A stretch of DNA of 8,320 bases from NCBI GenBank assembly GCA_021299075.1, contig JAJTFU010000117.1, forward strand, positions 4,901-13,220, in the 5' to 3' direction. Position numbers and translations under genes: made by a program. This DNA is from Novosphingobium sp. (GTDB lineage: Bacteria; Pseudomonadota; Alphaproteobacteria; Sphingomonadales; Sphingomonadaceae). Every line of letters starts with the position of its first letter. Within the stretch, counting starts at the first letter, position 1. Of the stretch, positions 1 through 6,084 are shown piece by piece. Below the pieces are notes generated by a model that was not told where the DNA came from, ran no database searches, and saw nothing but the letters and a program-made list of their open reading frames with translations.

Positions 1-75
1 ATCGCAGCCGGACAGCAACAGGCCGCCCGCCCCCGCCGCGCCGACCTGAAGCGCCTTGCGCCGGGTCAGGATCAT
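1..75 (-). CDS. Molybdopterin-dependent oxidoreductase-like protein, N-terminal fragment (Tat/lipoprotein signal)
   Basis: Only the first 25 codons are inside the window; the gene continues past the left edge. Reading from the ATG at 75, the product begins MILTRRKALQVGAAGAGG and continues LLLSGCD. This shows a twin-arginine-type motif (TRRKAL) at residues 4-9, a hydrophobic Gly/Ala/Leu stretch, and a lipobox-like LSGC ending at Cys24, so export by the Tat system followed by lipid attachment is plausible. The start overlaps the stop of the upstream cytochrome b gene by 4 nt (ATGA, 72-75), so the two are very likely translationally coupled. A Tat-exported partner of a small membrane cytochrome b is typically a COG2041 (sulfite oxidase/YedY-like) molybdoenzyme. 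That identity is inferred from context and signal type; no catalytic residue is visible. Confidence 0.6.
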   Translation of the reverse strand, partial: MILTRRKALQVGAAGAGGLLLSGCD

Positions 76-839
76 GCCTCATCCCCCTTCGCCCGCGGCA
101 AGCGATACCAGCCGGTCAGCATCGAGCGCACCTCGTTGATCGGGCCGGCCAGCACCACCATGATGATGTGCGCGAAGAAGAACAGCACCAGGCCGCCTGC
201 CGCCAGGAAGTGGACCGAGCGCGCCGACTGCCGCCCGCCGAACAGGTCGACCAGCCACGGCCAGGCCGCATCGAGCGCCGGTGACATGGCCAGGCCCGAC
301 AGGATGATGGCCGGGATCAGCACGAACAGCACCCCGCCATAGGCCAGCTTCTGCAGCACGTTGTAATTCAGCGCCGCCGCCCCGATGGGGAATCGCAGCC
401 GGGCATGCTCGCCAATGTCATGCAGGATGTGGCGCGGGCTCCATTCGGCCCGGGTAATGTGCAGCCGGCGCGCGATGTGCCCGCGTAGCAGCCCCCAGAT
501 CAGGTAGCCGGTGAAGGCCAGCACCAGCAGCCAGGCAAAGGCAAAGTGCCACAGCCGCGCATCGGCGAGGCTGTAATCTGACGGGATCGTCATCCAGCCG
601 GGAAAGGCGATATCTTCCATCGCCGCCAGCACCAGCCAGGCATGGTCATGATCCGATCCGTAATGGCCCCAATAGAGCCGCGGATGGGCGTTGAGGATCA
701 TCAGTCCGCTCATCAGCATGACCAGGATGCACAGCGCGTTGGTCCAGTGCCACAGCCGGGTCGCCAGGGCATGGCGCCGCACCAGATCGCCGCCATGCGG
801 CTGCGGCCGGTCATCGGCGGGCGGAAGATGCTGGTCCAT
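72..839 (-). CDS. Membrane cytochrome b/b6-domain protein (electron-transfer partner of a molybdoenzyme)
   Basis: A 255-residue integral membrane protein with four predicted helices, at about residues 30-50, 95-117, 163-185 and 208-231. Histidines suited to bis-His heme b ligation lie in them: H31 (RLWHWTNALC) in helix 1, H98 (RLWHFAF) in helix 2, and H210 and H224 (SVHFLAA, FFAHIIM) in helix 4. This is the layout of the cytochrome b561/formate-dehydrogenase-gamma/thiosulfate-reductase-b superfamily, which passes electrons between the quinone pool and an exported oxidoreductase. The downstream gene (1-75) starts inside its stop codon, forming a two-gene unit. I chose the ATG at 839, preceded by AAAAGGGA, rather than extending upstream to 911. 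A candidate ECF-sigma promoter at 850-875 would put the transcript start only a few bases before this ATG, so either the message is nearly leaderless or translation starts at the in-frame GTG at 780-782 (residue 20, just before RRHALATRLWHW). The physiological substrate is unknown. Confidence 0.85.
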   Translation of the reverse strand: MDQHLPPADDRPQPHGGDLVRRHALATRLWHWTNALCILVMLMSGLMILNAHPRLYWGHYGSDHDHAWLVLAAMEDIAFPGWMTIPSDYSLADARLWHFAFAWLLVLAFTGYLIWGLLRGHIARRLHITRAEWSPRHILHDIGEHARLRFPIGAAALNYNVLQKLAYGGVLFVLIPAIILSGLAMSPALDAAWPWLVDLFGGRQSARSVHFLAAGGLVLFFFAHIIMVVLAGPINEVRSMLTGWYRLPRAKGDEA

Positions 840-849
840 CAGGTCCCTT

Positions 850-875
850 TTCGGCGGTCGCGGCCCAAAGGTTAC
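850..875 (-). promoter_or_regulatory. Candidate ECF sigma-factor promoter, GTAACC-N16-CGAA
   Basis: On the minus strand GTAACC (875-870) is followed by exactly 16 nt (869-854) and then CGAA (853-850), directly upstream of the cytochrome b start at 839. From memory, GTAACC-N16-CGAA is the promoter reported for Caulobacter crescentus SigF, an ECF sigma factor active in chromate and cadmium stress, whose regulon includes a YedY-like sulfite-oxidase gene. Both halves, the spacing, the strand and the type of downstream operon agree. No ECF sigma or anti-sigma gene lies in this window, so the match rests on the motif and context alone. Confidence 0.6.
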
Positions 876-956
876 AGGCCTCCTGCAAAAAAACCAGCCG
901 CAGCTTGCCACCCCTGCCTGCCTCCCCTACCCGGCAAATCAAGGGGAGAGATTACC

Positions 957-1862
957 GTGCCGCCGGGCCAGCATCGCCATCATCCTGTCCTGCCCTTCCT
1001 GGTTGCCGCCAGCGGGATCGCGCTGTTCAGCGTGATGGACGCCGTGATGAAGAGCGCCAGCCTGCAGGTCGGCGCCTATAACGCCATGCTGTTCCGCTCG
1101 GGCTTCGGCGTGCTGCTGATGCTGCCGCTGTGGCGGGCGACGGGTGGACGCTGGCCGGATCAACCGGCGCTGCGGCTCCATGCCCTGCGCGGCCTGATCA
1201 GTGCGGGCCTGGCCACCAGCTTCTTCTGGGGCCTGATCCGCTTGCCGCTGGCCGAGGCGATCGCCCTATCCTTCATCGCGCCGCTGATCGCGCTCTACCT
1301 TGCTGCCGTGATGCTGGGCGAAAAGATCGCCCGTGGCGCTGTGATCGCCTCGCTGCTCGGCTTTGCCGGCGTGCTGGTGATCGGCGCCGGGCGGCTGGGG
1401 CGCGAGGCGCTGAGCGAGGACGCGATATGGGGGATCGGCGCGGTGCTGCTCTCGGCCGTGCTCTATGCCTTCAACCTGATCTTCCAACGCAAGCAGGCCC
1501 AGCTCGCCAGCCCGCAGGAAGTGGCGCTGTTCCAGATGGGCTTTGCCGGCCTGTTCCTGGCCTTGGCCGCACCGTGGCTGGCCGTGGTGCCCAGCCTGCC
1601 CGTGCTGGGCGAAATCGCCACTGGCGCCGCCCTTGCCGCTGTCTCGCTGATGCTGCTGAGCTGGGCCTATGCCCGCGCCGAAGCGCAGGTACTGCTACCA
1701 ATCGAGTACACGGCCTTTATCTGGGCGGCACTGCTCGGCTGGCTGGTCTTCGCCGAGCCGGTGACGGTCGAAACGCTGGCCGGGGTGGTGCTGATCGTGA
1801 TCGGCTGCTGGATTGCCGCGCGCAAGGCGGCGCCGGCTCACACCGAACAGACCACGCTTTAG
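957..1862 (+). CDS. DMT-superfamily (EamA domain) transporter
   Basis: A 301-residue, very hydrophobic protein with roughly ten membrane helices arranged as two EamA repeats. The first repeat runs from about residue 10 (LPFLVAASGIALFSVMDAVM) to 145 and contains the family-typical LAEAIALSFIAPLIALYL helix followed by MLGEKI. The second runs from about 155 (AIWGIGAVLLSAVLYAFNL) to 290 and contains LLPIEYTAFIWAALLGWLVFAE. Members of this family are usually exporters or exchangers of small metabolites, but the substrate cannot be read from sequence. The open frame extends upstream to 642, but that part is antisense to the cytochrome b gene. I place the start at GTG 957, which has AAGGGGAG (941-948) 8 nt upstream and gives the normal family length. 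It is divergent from the cytochrome b gene, sharing the 840-956 gap, and is followed by 139 nt before acnA. Confidence 0.85.
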   Translation: MPPGQHRHHPVLPFLVAASGIALFSVMDAVMKSASLQVGAYNAMLFRSGFGVLLMLPLWRATGGRWPDQPALRLHALRGLISAGLATSFFWGLIRLPLAEAIALSFIAPLIALYLAAVMLGEKIARGAVIASLLGFAGVLVIGAGRLGREALSEDAIWGIGAVLLSAVLYAFNLIFQRKQAQLASPQEVALFQMGFAGLFLALAAPWLAVVPSLPVLGEIATGAALAAVSLMLLSWAYARAEAQVLLPIEYTAFIWAALLGWLVFAEPVTVETLAGVVLIVIGCWIAARKAAPAHTEQTTL

Positions 1863-2001
1863 TCTGATCCGGCCCGGAATCCCGGTCCAGCTACTTGACG
1901 CGCCGCGCAAACCCGCGCATCGGCGGCGCCGATATGGCTCGGCTGCACCCGCGAAAGGGGCGTGCGCGCAGGCGGGCACCACCAACAGGAGTATTTGCGG
2001 G
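1863..2001. other. Intergenic region before acnA
   Basis: A 139-nt GC-rich gap. It must hold the end of the transporter transcript and probably the acnA promoter. A TTGACG hexamer at 1894-1899 could be a -35 element, but no matching -10 lies at a normal distance. AGGAG at 1987-1991, 10 nt before the acnA ATG, is the only clear signal. I see no strong terminator. Confidence 0.4.
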
Positions 2002-4677
2002 ATGACCCAGGTCGGACAGGACACGCTCGGGACGCGCAGCACGCTTAGCGTCGGCGGCAAGGACTATGCCTATTATTCGCTCAAGAAGGCCGCGGCCAAG
2101 CTGGGCGATGTCAGCCGCCTGCCCTTTTCGATGAAGGTCCTGCTGGAAAACCTGCTCCGCTTTGAAGACGGCGGCTTCACCGTCTCAACCGATCACGTCA
2201 AGGCGGTGATCGACTGGCAGAAGAACCCCAAGGAATCGACCGAGGAAATCCAGTACCGCCCGGCCCGCGTGCTGCTGCAGGATTTCACCGGCGTGCCCTG
2301 CGTGGTCGACCTGGCCGCCATGCGCGATGCGATTGCCAAGCTGGGGGGCGATACCAGCAAGATCAATCCGCTGGTCCCGGTCAACCTGGTGATCGACCAC
2401 TCGGTGATGGTCGACGAGTTCGGCCATCCCAAGGCGTTCCAGGAGAACGTCGAGATCGAATATCACCGCAACATGGAACGCTATGACTTCCTGAAGTGGG
2501 GCTCCAAGTCGCTCAACAACTTCTACGCCGTGCCGCCGGGCACCGGCATCTGCCATCAGGTGAACCTGGAAAACATCGCCCAGACTGTCTGGACGAGCCA
2601 GGACCAGAGCGGCGCGACCGTGGCCTATCCCGACACCTGCGTCGGAACCGACAGCCACACCACCATGATCAACGGCCTGGGTGTGCTGGGCTGGGGCGTC
2701 GGCGGGATCGAAGCCGAAGCCGCCATGCTCGGCCAGCCGGTCTCGATGCTGATCCCCGAGGTGGTCGGCTTCAAGCTGACCGGGGCCCTGCGCGAAGGCG
2801 TGACCGCGACCGACCTGGTGCTGACCTGCACCAACCTGCTGCGCAAGCACGGCGTGGTCGGCCGCTTCGTCGAGTACTACGGCCCGGGCCTAGCCTCGCT
2901 CAGCCTCGCTGACCGCGCGACCCTCGCCAACATGGCGCCGGAATATGGCGCGACCTGCGGCTTCTTCGGGATCGACGACAAGACGCTCGATTACCTGCGC
3001 CTTACGGGCCGCGAGGAAAGCCAGATTGCCCTGGTTGAAGCCTATGCCAAGGAGCAGGGCTTCTGGATCGATCCGGCCGCTGCCGATCCGATCTTTTCCA
3101 GCACGCTGGAACTCGACATGGGCACCGTCGTCCCCTCGCTCGCTGGGCCGAAGCGCCCGCAGGACCGCGTCAACCTGGAAGAGGTCGACGATGTCTTCGC
3201 CAAGGACATGGCCGAAACCTACAAGAAGGCCAACACCCGCGTACCGGTCGAGGGCAAGGACTTCGATATCGGCGATGGCGACGTGATGATCGCCGCGATC
3301 ACCTCGTGCACCAACACCTCGAACCCGGGCGTGCTGGTCGCCGCTGGCCTCGTCGCCAAGAAGGCTGACGAGCTGGGCCTCAAGCCCAAGCCCTGGGTCA
3401 AGACCTCGCTCGCCCCGGGATCGCAGGTCGTCACCGACTACCTGATCAAGGCCGGGCTGCAGAGCCACCTCGACAACATTGGCTTCAACCTGGTCGGCTA
3501 TGGCTGCACCACCTGCATCGGCAACTCGGGTCCGCTGGCCGAACCGATCAGCAAGGCGATCAACGAGAACGGCCTGGTCGCCGCCGCCGTGATTTCGGGC
3601 AACCGCAACTTCGAAGGCCGCGTCTCGCCCGACGTGCGCGCCAACTTCCTCGCCAGTCCGCCGCTGGTGGTGGCCTATGCGCTCAAGGGCACGGTGATCG
3701 ACGATTTCGTCACCACCCCGATCGGCGTCGGCAAGGACGGGCAGGACGTGTTCCTCAAGGACATCTGGCCGACCAACCTCGAAGTGGCCGAAACCATGAA
3801 CGCCTGCGTCACGCGCGAGATGTTCCAGGCCCGCTATGCCGACGTCTACAAGGGCGACGAGCACTGGCAGGCGATCAACGTCACCGGTTCGGACACCTAC
3901 TCGTGGCGCGCCGGGTCGACCTATGTCGCCAACCCGCCGTACTTCGAGGGCATGAGCATGACCCCGGCCCCGGTGCAGGACATCATCGAAGCCAAGCCGC
4001 TACTGATCCTGGGCGATTCGATCACCACTGACCACATCAGCCCCGCCGGTAACATCAAGGCTGATAGCCCGGCCGGCCAGTGGTTGATGGAGCACCAGGT
4101 CGCCAAGGCCGACTTCAACTCCTACGGCGCGCGCCGCGGCCACCACGAAGTCATGATGCGCGGCACCTTTGCCAACATCCGCATCAAGAACGAAATGGTC
4201 CCCGGCATCGAAGGCGGGATGAGCAAGTACAACGGCGAAGTCATGCCGGTTTACGATGCCGCGATGAAGCACAAGGCCGACGGCACGCCGATGGTGGTCG
4301 TAGCTGGCAAGGAATATGGCACCGGCTCCAGCCGAGACTGGGCGGCCAAGGGTACCAACCTGCTCGGCGTGCGCGCCGTGATCGTCGAAAGCTTTGAACG
4401 GATCCACCGCTCCAACCTGGTCGGGATGGGTGTGCTGCCGCTGCAGTTCATGGGCGGCGATACCCGTGAGACCCTGGGGCTCGACGGCGATTGCACCTAC
4501 ACCATCCGCGGCGTGGCGGAACTCAAGCCGCGCCAGGAAGTGACAGTGGAAGTCACCCGCAAGGATGGCAGCCAGTTCACCTTCACCGCGCTCTGCCGGA
4601 TCGATACCGCCAATGAGGTCGAGTACTTCATGAACGGCGGCATCCTGCACTACGTACTGCGCAAGCTGGCGGCCTGA
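2002..4677 (+). CDS. acnA: Aconitate hydratase A (aconitase)
   Basis: A complete 891-residue aconitase of the AcnA/IRP1 type, which interconverts citrate and isocitrate via cis-aconitate in the cytoplasmic TCA cycle. The three [4Fe-4S] cysteines are present: Cys436 in ITSCTNTSNPG, and Cys502 and Cys505 in GYGCTTCIGNSGPLAEP. Other family blocks seen are PDTCVGTDSHTTMINGLG, the SGNRNFEGR block, LGDSITTDHISPAGNI at the swivel domain, and GTGSSRDWAAKG (residues 773-784), which carries substrate-binding Ser/Arg residues. The length matches the family norm of about 890. The ATG at 2002 is preceded by AGGAG (1987-1991) and gives the usual MTQVGQDTLGTR-type N-terminus. The frame is open back to 1813, but that extension overlaps the transporter and is not aconitase-like. 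The gene appears to be monocistronic, with a hairpin after its stop. The stop codon itself is duplicated in an 18-bp tandem repeat. Confidence 0.98.
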   Translation: MTQVGQDTLGTRSTLSVGGKDYAYYSLKKAAAKLGDVSRLPFSMKVLLENLLRFEDGGFTVSTDHVKAVIDWQKNPKESTEEIQYRPARVLLQDFTGVPCVVDLAAMRDAIAKLGGDTSKINPLVPVNLVIDHSVMVDEFGHPKAFQENVEIEYHRNMERYDFLKWGSKSLNNFYAVPPGTGICHQVNLENIAQTVWTSQDQSGATVAYPDTCVGTDSHTTMINGLGVLGWGVGGIEAEAAMLGQPVSMLIPEVVGFKLTGALREGVTATDLVLTCTNLLRKHGVVGRFVEYYGPGLASLSLADRATLANMAPEYGATCGFFGIDDKTLDYLRLTGREESQIALVEAYAKEQGFWIDPAAADPIFSSTLELDMGTVVPSLAGPKRPQDRVNLEEVDDVFAKDMAETYKKANTRVPVEGKDFDIGDGDVMIAAITSCTNTSNPGVLVAAGLVAKKADELGLKPKPWVKTSLAPGSQVVTDYLIKAGLQSHLDNIGFNLVGYGCTTCIGNSGPLAEPISKAINENGLVAAAVISGNRNFEGRVSPDVRANFLASPPLVVAYALKGTVIDDFVTTPIGVGKDGQDVFLKDIWPTNLEVAETMNACVTREMFQARYADVYKGDEHWQAINVTGSDTYSWRAGSTYVANPPYFEGMSMTPAPVQDIIEAKPLLILGDSITTDHISPAGNIKADSPAGQWLMEHQVAKADFNSYGARRGHHEVMMRGTFANIRIKNEMVPGIEGGMSKYNGEVMPVYDAAMKHKADGTPMVVVAGKEYGTGSSRDWAAKGTNLLGVRAVIVESFERIHRSNLVGMGVLPLQFMGGDTRETLGLDGDCTYTIRGVAELKPRQEVTVEVTRKDGSQFTFTALCRIDTANEVEYFMNGGILHYVLRKLAA

Positions 4678-4700
4678 ACGACGCTGGCGGCCTGAACAGC
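4665..4700. repeat. 18-bp tandem duplication across the acnA stop codon
   Basis: Two adjacent copies of an 18-bp unit, 4665-4682 and 4683-4700, match at 16 of 18 positions; both contain GCTGGCGGCCTGAAC. Because 18 is a multiple of three, the second TGA (4693-4695) is in frame with the first (4675-4677), so readthrough would add only TTLAA. This looks like a slipped-strand duplication that left a back-up stop. Confidence 0.8.
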
Positions 4701-4726
4701 AAGGGGCGGCGCAACGGCCGCCCTTT
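4701..4726. terminator. Hairpin between convergent genes (probable shared terminator)
   Basis: AAGGGGCGGC (4701-4710) pairs with GCCGCCCTTT (4717-4726) as a 10-bp stem with one G-U pair and a 6-nt loop (GCAACG). It lies 24 nt after the acnA stop and 22 nt beyond the stop of the convergent gene. On the plus strand the only T run is part of the stem and is followed by CCCTG, so intrinsic termination may be weak. Confidence 0.6.
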
Positions 4727-4747
4727 CCCTGTGATCTGGGTTTGAAC

Positions 4748-5854
4748 TCAGGCGGTCTGCTTGGCCAGGCGCCGCCGGCCAACCAGCGCAGCGACTGCGG
4801 CGCCGAACAGCAGGATCATTGGCGGGGCCGGCACTTCGGTGCCGCCCGACGTAGTGCTGGTCGACGTGGTATTGCCCGAGGAAGACGAGGTGCTGGTCGA
4901 GGACGACGACGAGGTCGACGAACTGGTCGAACCGGACGAAGTCACATTGCCCGAAGTTGAGCTCGACGTGCTGGTTGAGACATTGCCCGATGTCGAACTG
5001 GAGACATTGCCTGAGCTTGAAGTGCTGGTTGAGACATTGCCCGAGGTGGAACTGGAGACATTGCCCGAGCTCGAAGTGCTGGTCGAAACGTTGCCCGAGG
5101 TTGAGCTGGAAACATTGCCTGAACTTGAGGTGCTGGTCGAAACGTTGCCCGACGAGGAGCTGGTCGAGGTAACATTGCCAGACGATGTCGAGGTCGACGA
5201 TTGGTTGCCCGAACTAGTCGAGACATTGCCCGAAGAGGTTGAAACCCCGCCAGTCGAAGTCGAGACCCCGCCGGTCGAAGTTGAAACACCGCCGGTGGAT
5301 GTAGTCGAGCTTGAGGTTATGCCGCCCGTTGTGGTCGTGCTGGTCAGACCGCCGGTGGAGCTTGAAGTGCTACCGCCCGAGGTAGAGGACGAGGATCCTC
5401 CGCCAGAGCTGGAGGTTGAGGTCGAACCGCCTGAAGTAGTGGTCGAGACGACAACACTGCCGCCGCCGCCACTGCCGCCGCCGAAGAAGCCGCCAAAGAA
5501 GCCACCGCCAAAGCCGAACCCGCCCGAACCGCCGATCACGGTCACTTCACCGCCGCCGCCCTGCAGGGTCGGCATCGGCGGAAGCGGCGGCAGCGGCATC
5601 GGCATCATCGCCAGGTGCTGCTGAGCCGGGGCCGCACAGGTGATCGACGTGGTCACCACGCGGCGGATCTTCTTCATCGGGCGCGAGGCCGGCGCGGTGC
5701 GGGCGATCTTGCGCTTCATCACTTTGGGCTTGGCATGCTTTACGTACTGGACCTGAGCCGCCGGGGCTTCGGCGACATGGACCGCCCCGCCCCCGACAAC
5801 GGCGCCGCCCGCGGCAATCGCGGACAATTTCACAAGCGCCATCCGTACCGACAT
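4748..5854 (-). CDS. Secreted Ser/Thr/Gly-repeat protein with PEP-CTERM-like sorting tail
   Basis: A 368-residue low-complexity exported protein. Residues 1-31 look like a signal peptide (MSVRMALVKLSAIAAGG, then small hydrophobic residues to HVAEA). Next come a basic segment (about 38-66, rich in Lys/Arg), one cysteine (Cys73), a Met/Pro stretch (83-96), and a Gly/Phe-rich block (99-132, with FGFGGGFFGGFFGGG). Residues 134-338 are almost only Ser, Thr, Gly, Asn and Val, including 7-residue and 18-residue tandem repeats. The tail has TEVPAPP (339-345), a hydrophobic helix (346-359) and an Arg cluster (GRRR, 359-362). That layout fits PEP-CTERM sorting, in which exosortase/EpsH processes exported proteins, though VPAP replaces the usual VPEP. 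The Ser/Thr-rich body resembles PEP-CTERM proteins thought to be glycosylated and linked to exopolysaccharide. The ATG at 5854 follows CGGAGTTT. The specific function is unknown. Confidence 0.8.
   Translation of the reverse strand: MSVRMALVKLSAIAAGGAVVGGGAVHVAEAPAAQVQYVKHAKPKVMKRKIARTAPASRPMKKIRRVVTTSITCAAPAQQHLAMMPMPLPPLPPMPTLQGGGGEVTVIGGSGGFGFGGGFFGGFFGGGSGGGGSVVVSTTTSGGSTSTSSSGGGSSSSTSGGSTSSSTGGLTSTTTTGGITSSSTTSTGGVSTSTGGVSTSTGGVSTSSGNVSTSSGNQSSTSTSSGNVTSTSSSSGNVSTSTSSSGNVSSSTSGNVSTSTSSSGNVSSSTSGNVSTSTSSSGNVSSSTSGNVSTSTSSSTSGNVTSSGSTSSSTSSSSSTSTSSSSGNTTSTSTTSGGTEVPAPPMILLFGAAVAALVGRRRLAKQTA
4955..5152. repeat. 54-bp tandem repeat (18-residue unit) in the PEP-CTERM-like gene
   Basis: Three full copies and a partial fourth of a 54-bp unit encode SGNVSTSTSSSGNVSSST on the minus strand (residues 235-252, 253-270, 271-288, then 289-300). 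The peptide copies are identical, while the DNA copies differ at synonymous positions (for example GAGACATTGCCC against GAAACGTTGCCC on the plus strand). Confidence 0.9.
5210..5293. repeat. 21-bp tandem repeat (7-residue unit) in the PEP-CTERM-like gene
   Basis: Four consecutive 21-bp units encode GGVSTST, GGVSTST, GGVSTSS and GNVSTSS on the minus strand (residues 188-215). The last unit turns GGV into GNV, linking this array to the GNV-containing 54-bp repeats further along. Confidence 0.85.
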
Positions 5855-6084
5855 AAACTCCGTTCTCTTGCCTTGAGCAGGGGATGAAAAGCCGGCCTAT
5901 CAAATCGCCGAGATTCCCCTATAGGCAGAGAAACGCATACGAATGATTAAGCCACAATCGCGTTAACCCTGTTTCTGCCGTCCCGCACCGGGAATCGGCA
6001 ATTGGCGGTGCCGCCACCCGGCCACCTGTCCCAATCTGAAACCGAATGCAGCTAAAATCCCTAACAGCGCGACCTGCGCGCCAG
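5855..6084. other. Intergenic region between ruvB and the PEP-CTERM-like gene
   Basis: A 230-nt gap, noticeably more AT-rich than its surroundings between about 5890 and 5970. It should hold the ruvB 3' end and the promoter of the 5854 gene. I see two short inverted repeats, 6067-6081 just after the ruvB stop and 6003-6016 (TGGCGG-TG-CCGCCA), but no convincing -35/-10 pair and no gene. An open frame at 5919-6203 is antisense to nothing but out of frame with the ruvB tail, and is not protein-like. Confidence 0.4.
6067..6081 (-). terminator. Weak hairpin after ruvB
   Basis: On the minus strand, 3 nt after the ruvB stop codon, GCGCG and CGCGC form a 5-bp stem with a 5-nt loop (CAGGT). TTTT follows about 10 nt further on. 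It could help end the ruvAB transcript, but the stem is short and the T run is displaced. Confidence 0.25.

Noticed and set aside
642..956. Upstream extension of the DMT transporter frame, also a long plus-strand frame at 691-1035
   Set aside because: The extension is antisense to the cytochrome b gene, not membrane-like, and would make the transporter about 105 residues too long. GTG 957 with a good ribosome-binding site fits the family.
1813..2001. N-terminal extension of aconitase by 63 codons
   Set aside because: It overlaps the transporter end, is Arg/Ala/Pro-rich without aconitase similarity, and the ATG at 2002 has its own ribosome-binding site and the normal family length.
2890..3864. 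A 324-codon minus-strand frame inside acnA, with others at 2185-2850 and 4000-4782
   Set aside because: High-GC shadow frames opposite a strongly conserved gene; their composition (rich in His, Asp, Gly, Val) is the mirror of aconitase codons.
4761..5624. A 287-codon plus-strand open frame rich in Val, Glu, Pro and Asp, opposite the PEP-CTERM-like gene
   Set aside because: It is the antisense image of Ser/Thr/Gly codon repeats, which cannot easily form stops. The opposite strand has a signal peptide, a sorting tail and a ribosome-binding site; this frame has none.
5948..5967. Possible CtrA site (TTAA...TTAA) upstream of the PEP-CTERM-like gene
   Set aside because: The two TTAA halves are separated by 12 nt, not the 7 nt of the CtrA consensus.
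5998..6012. Possible sigma-54 promoter upstream of the PEP-CTERM-like gene (GGCAC...TTGC on the minus strand)
   Set aside because: Some PEP-CTERM genes are RpoN-controlled, so I looked for one. The GG and GC elements here are 11 nt apart instead of the required 10, and the site is about 145 nt from the start codon.
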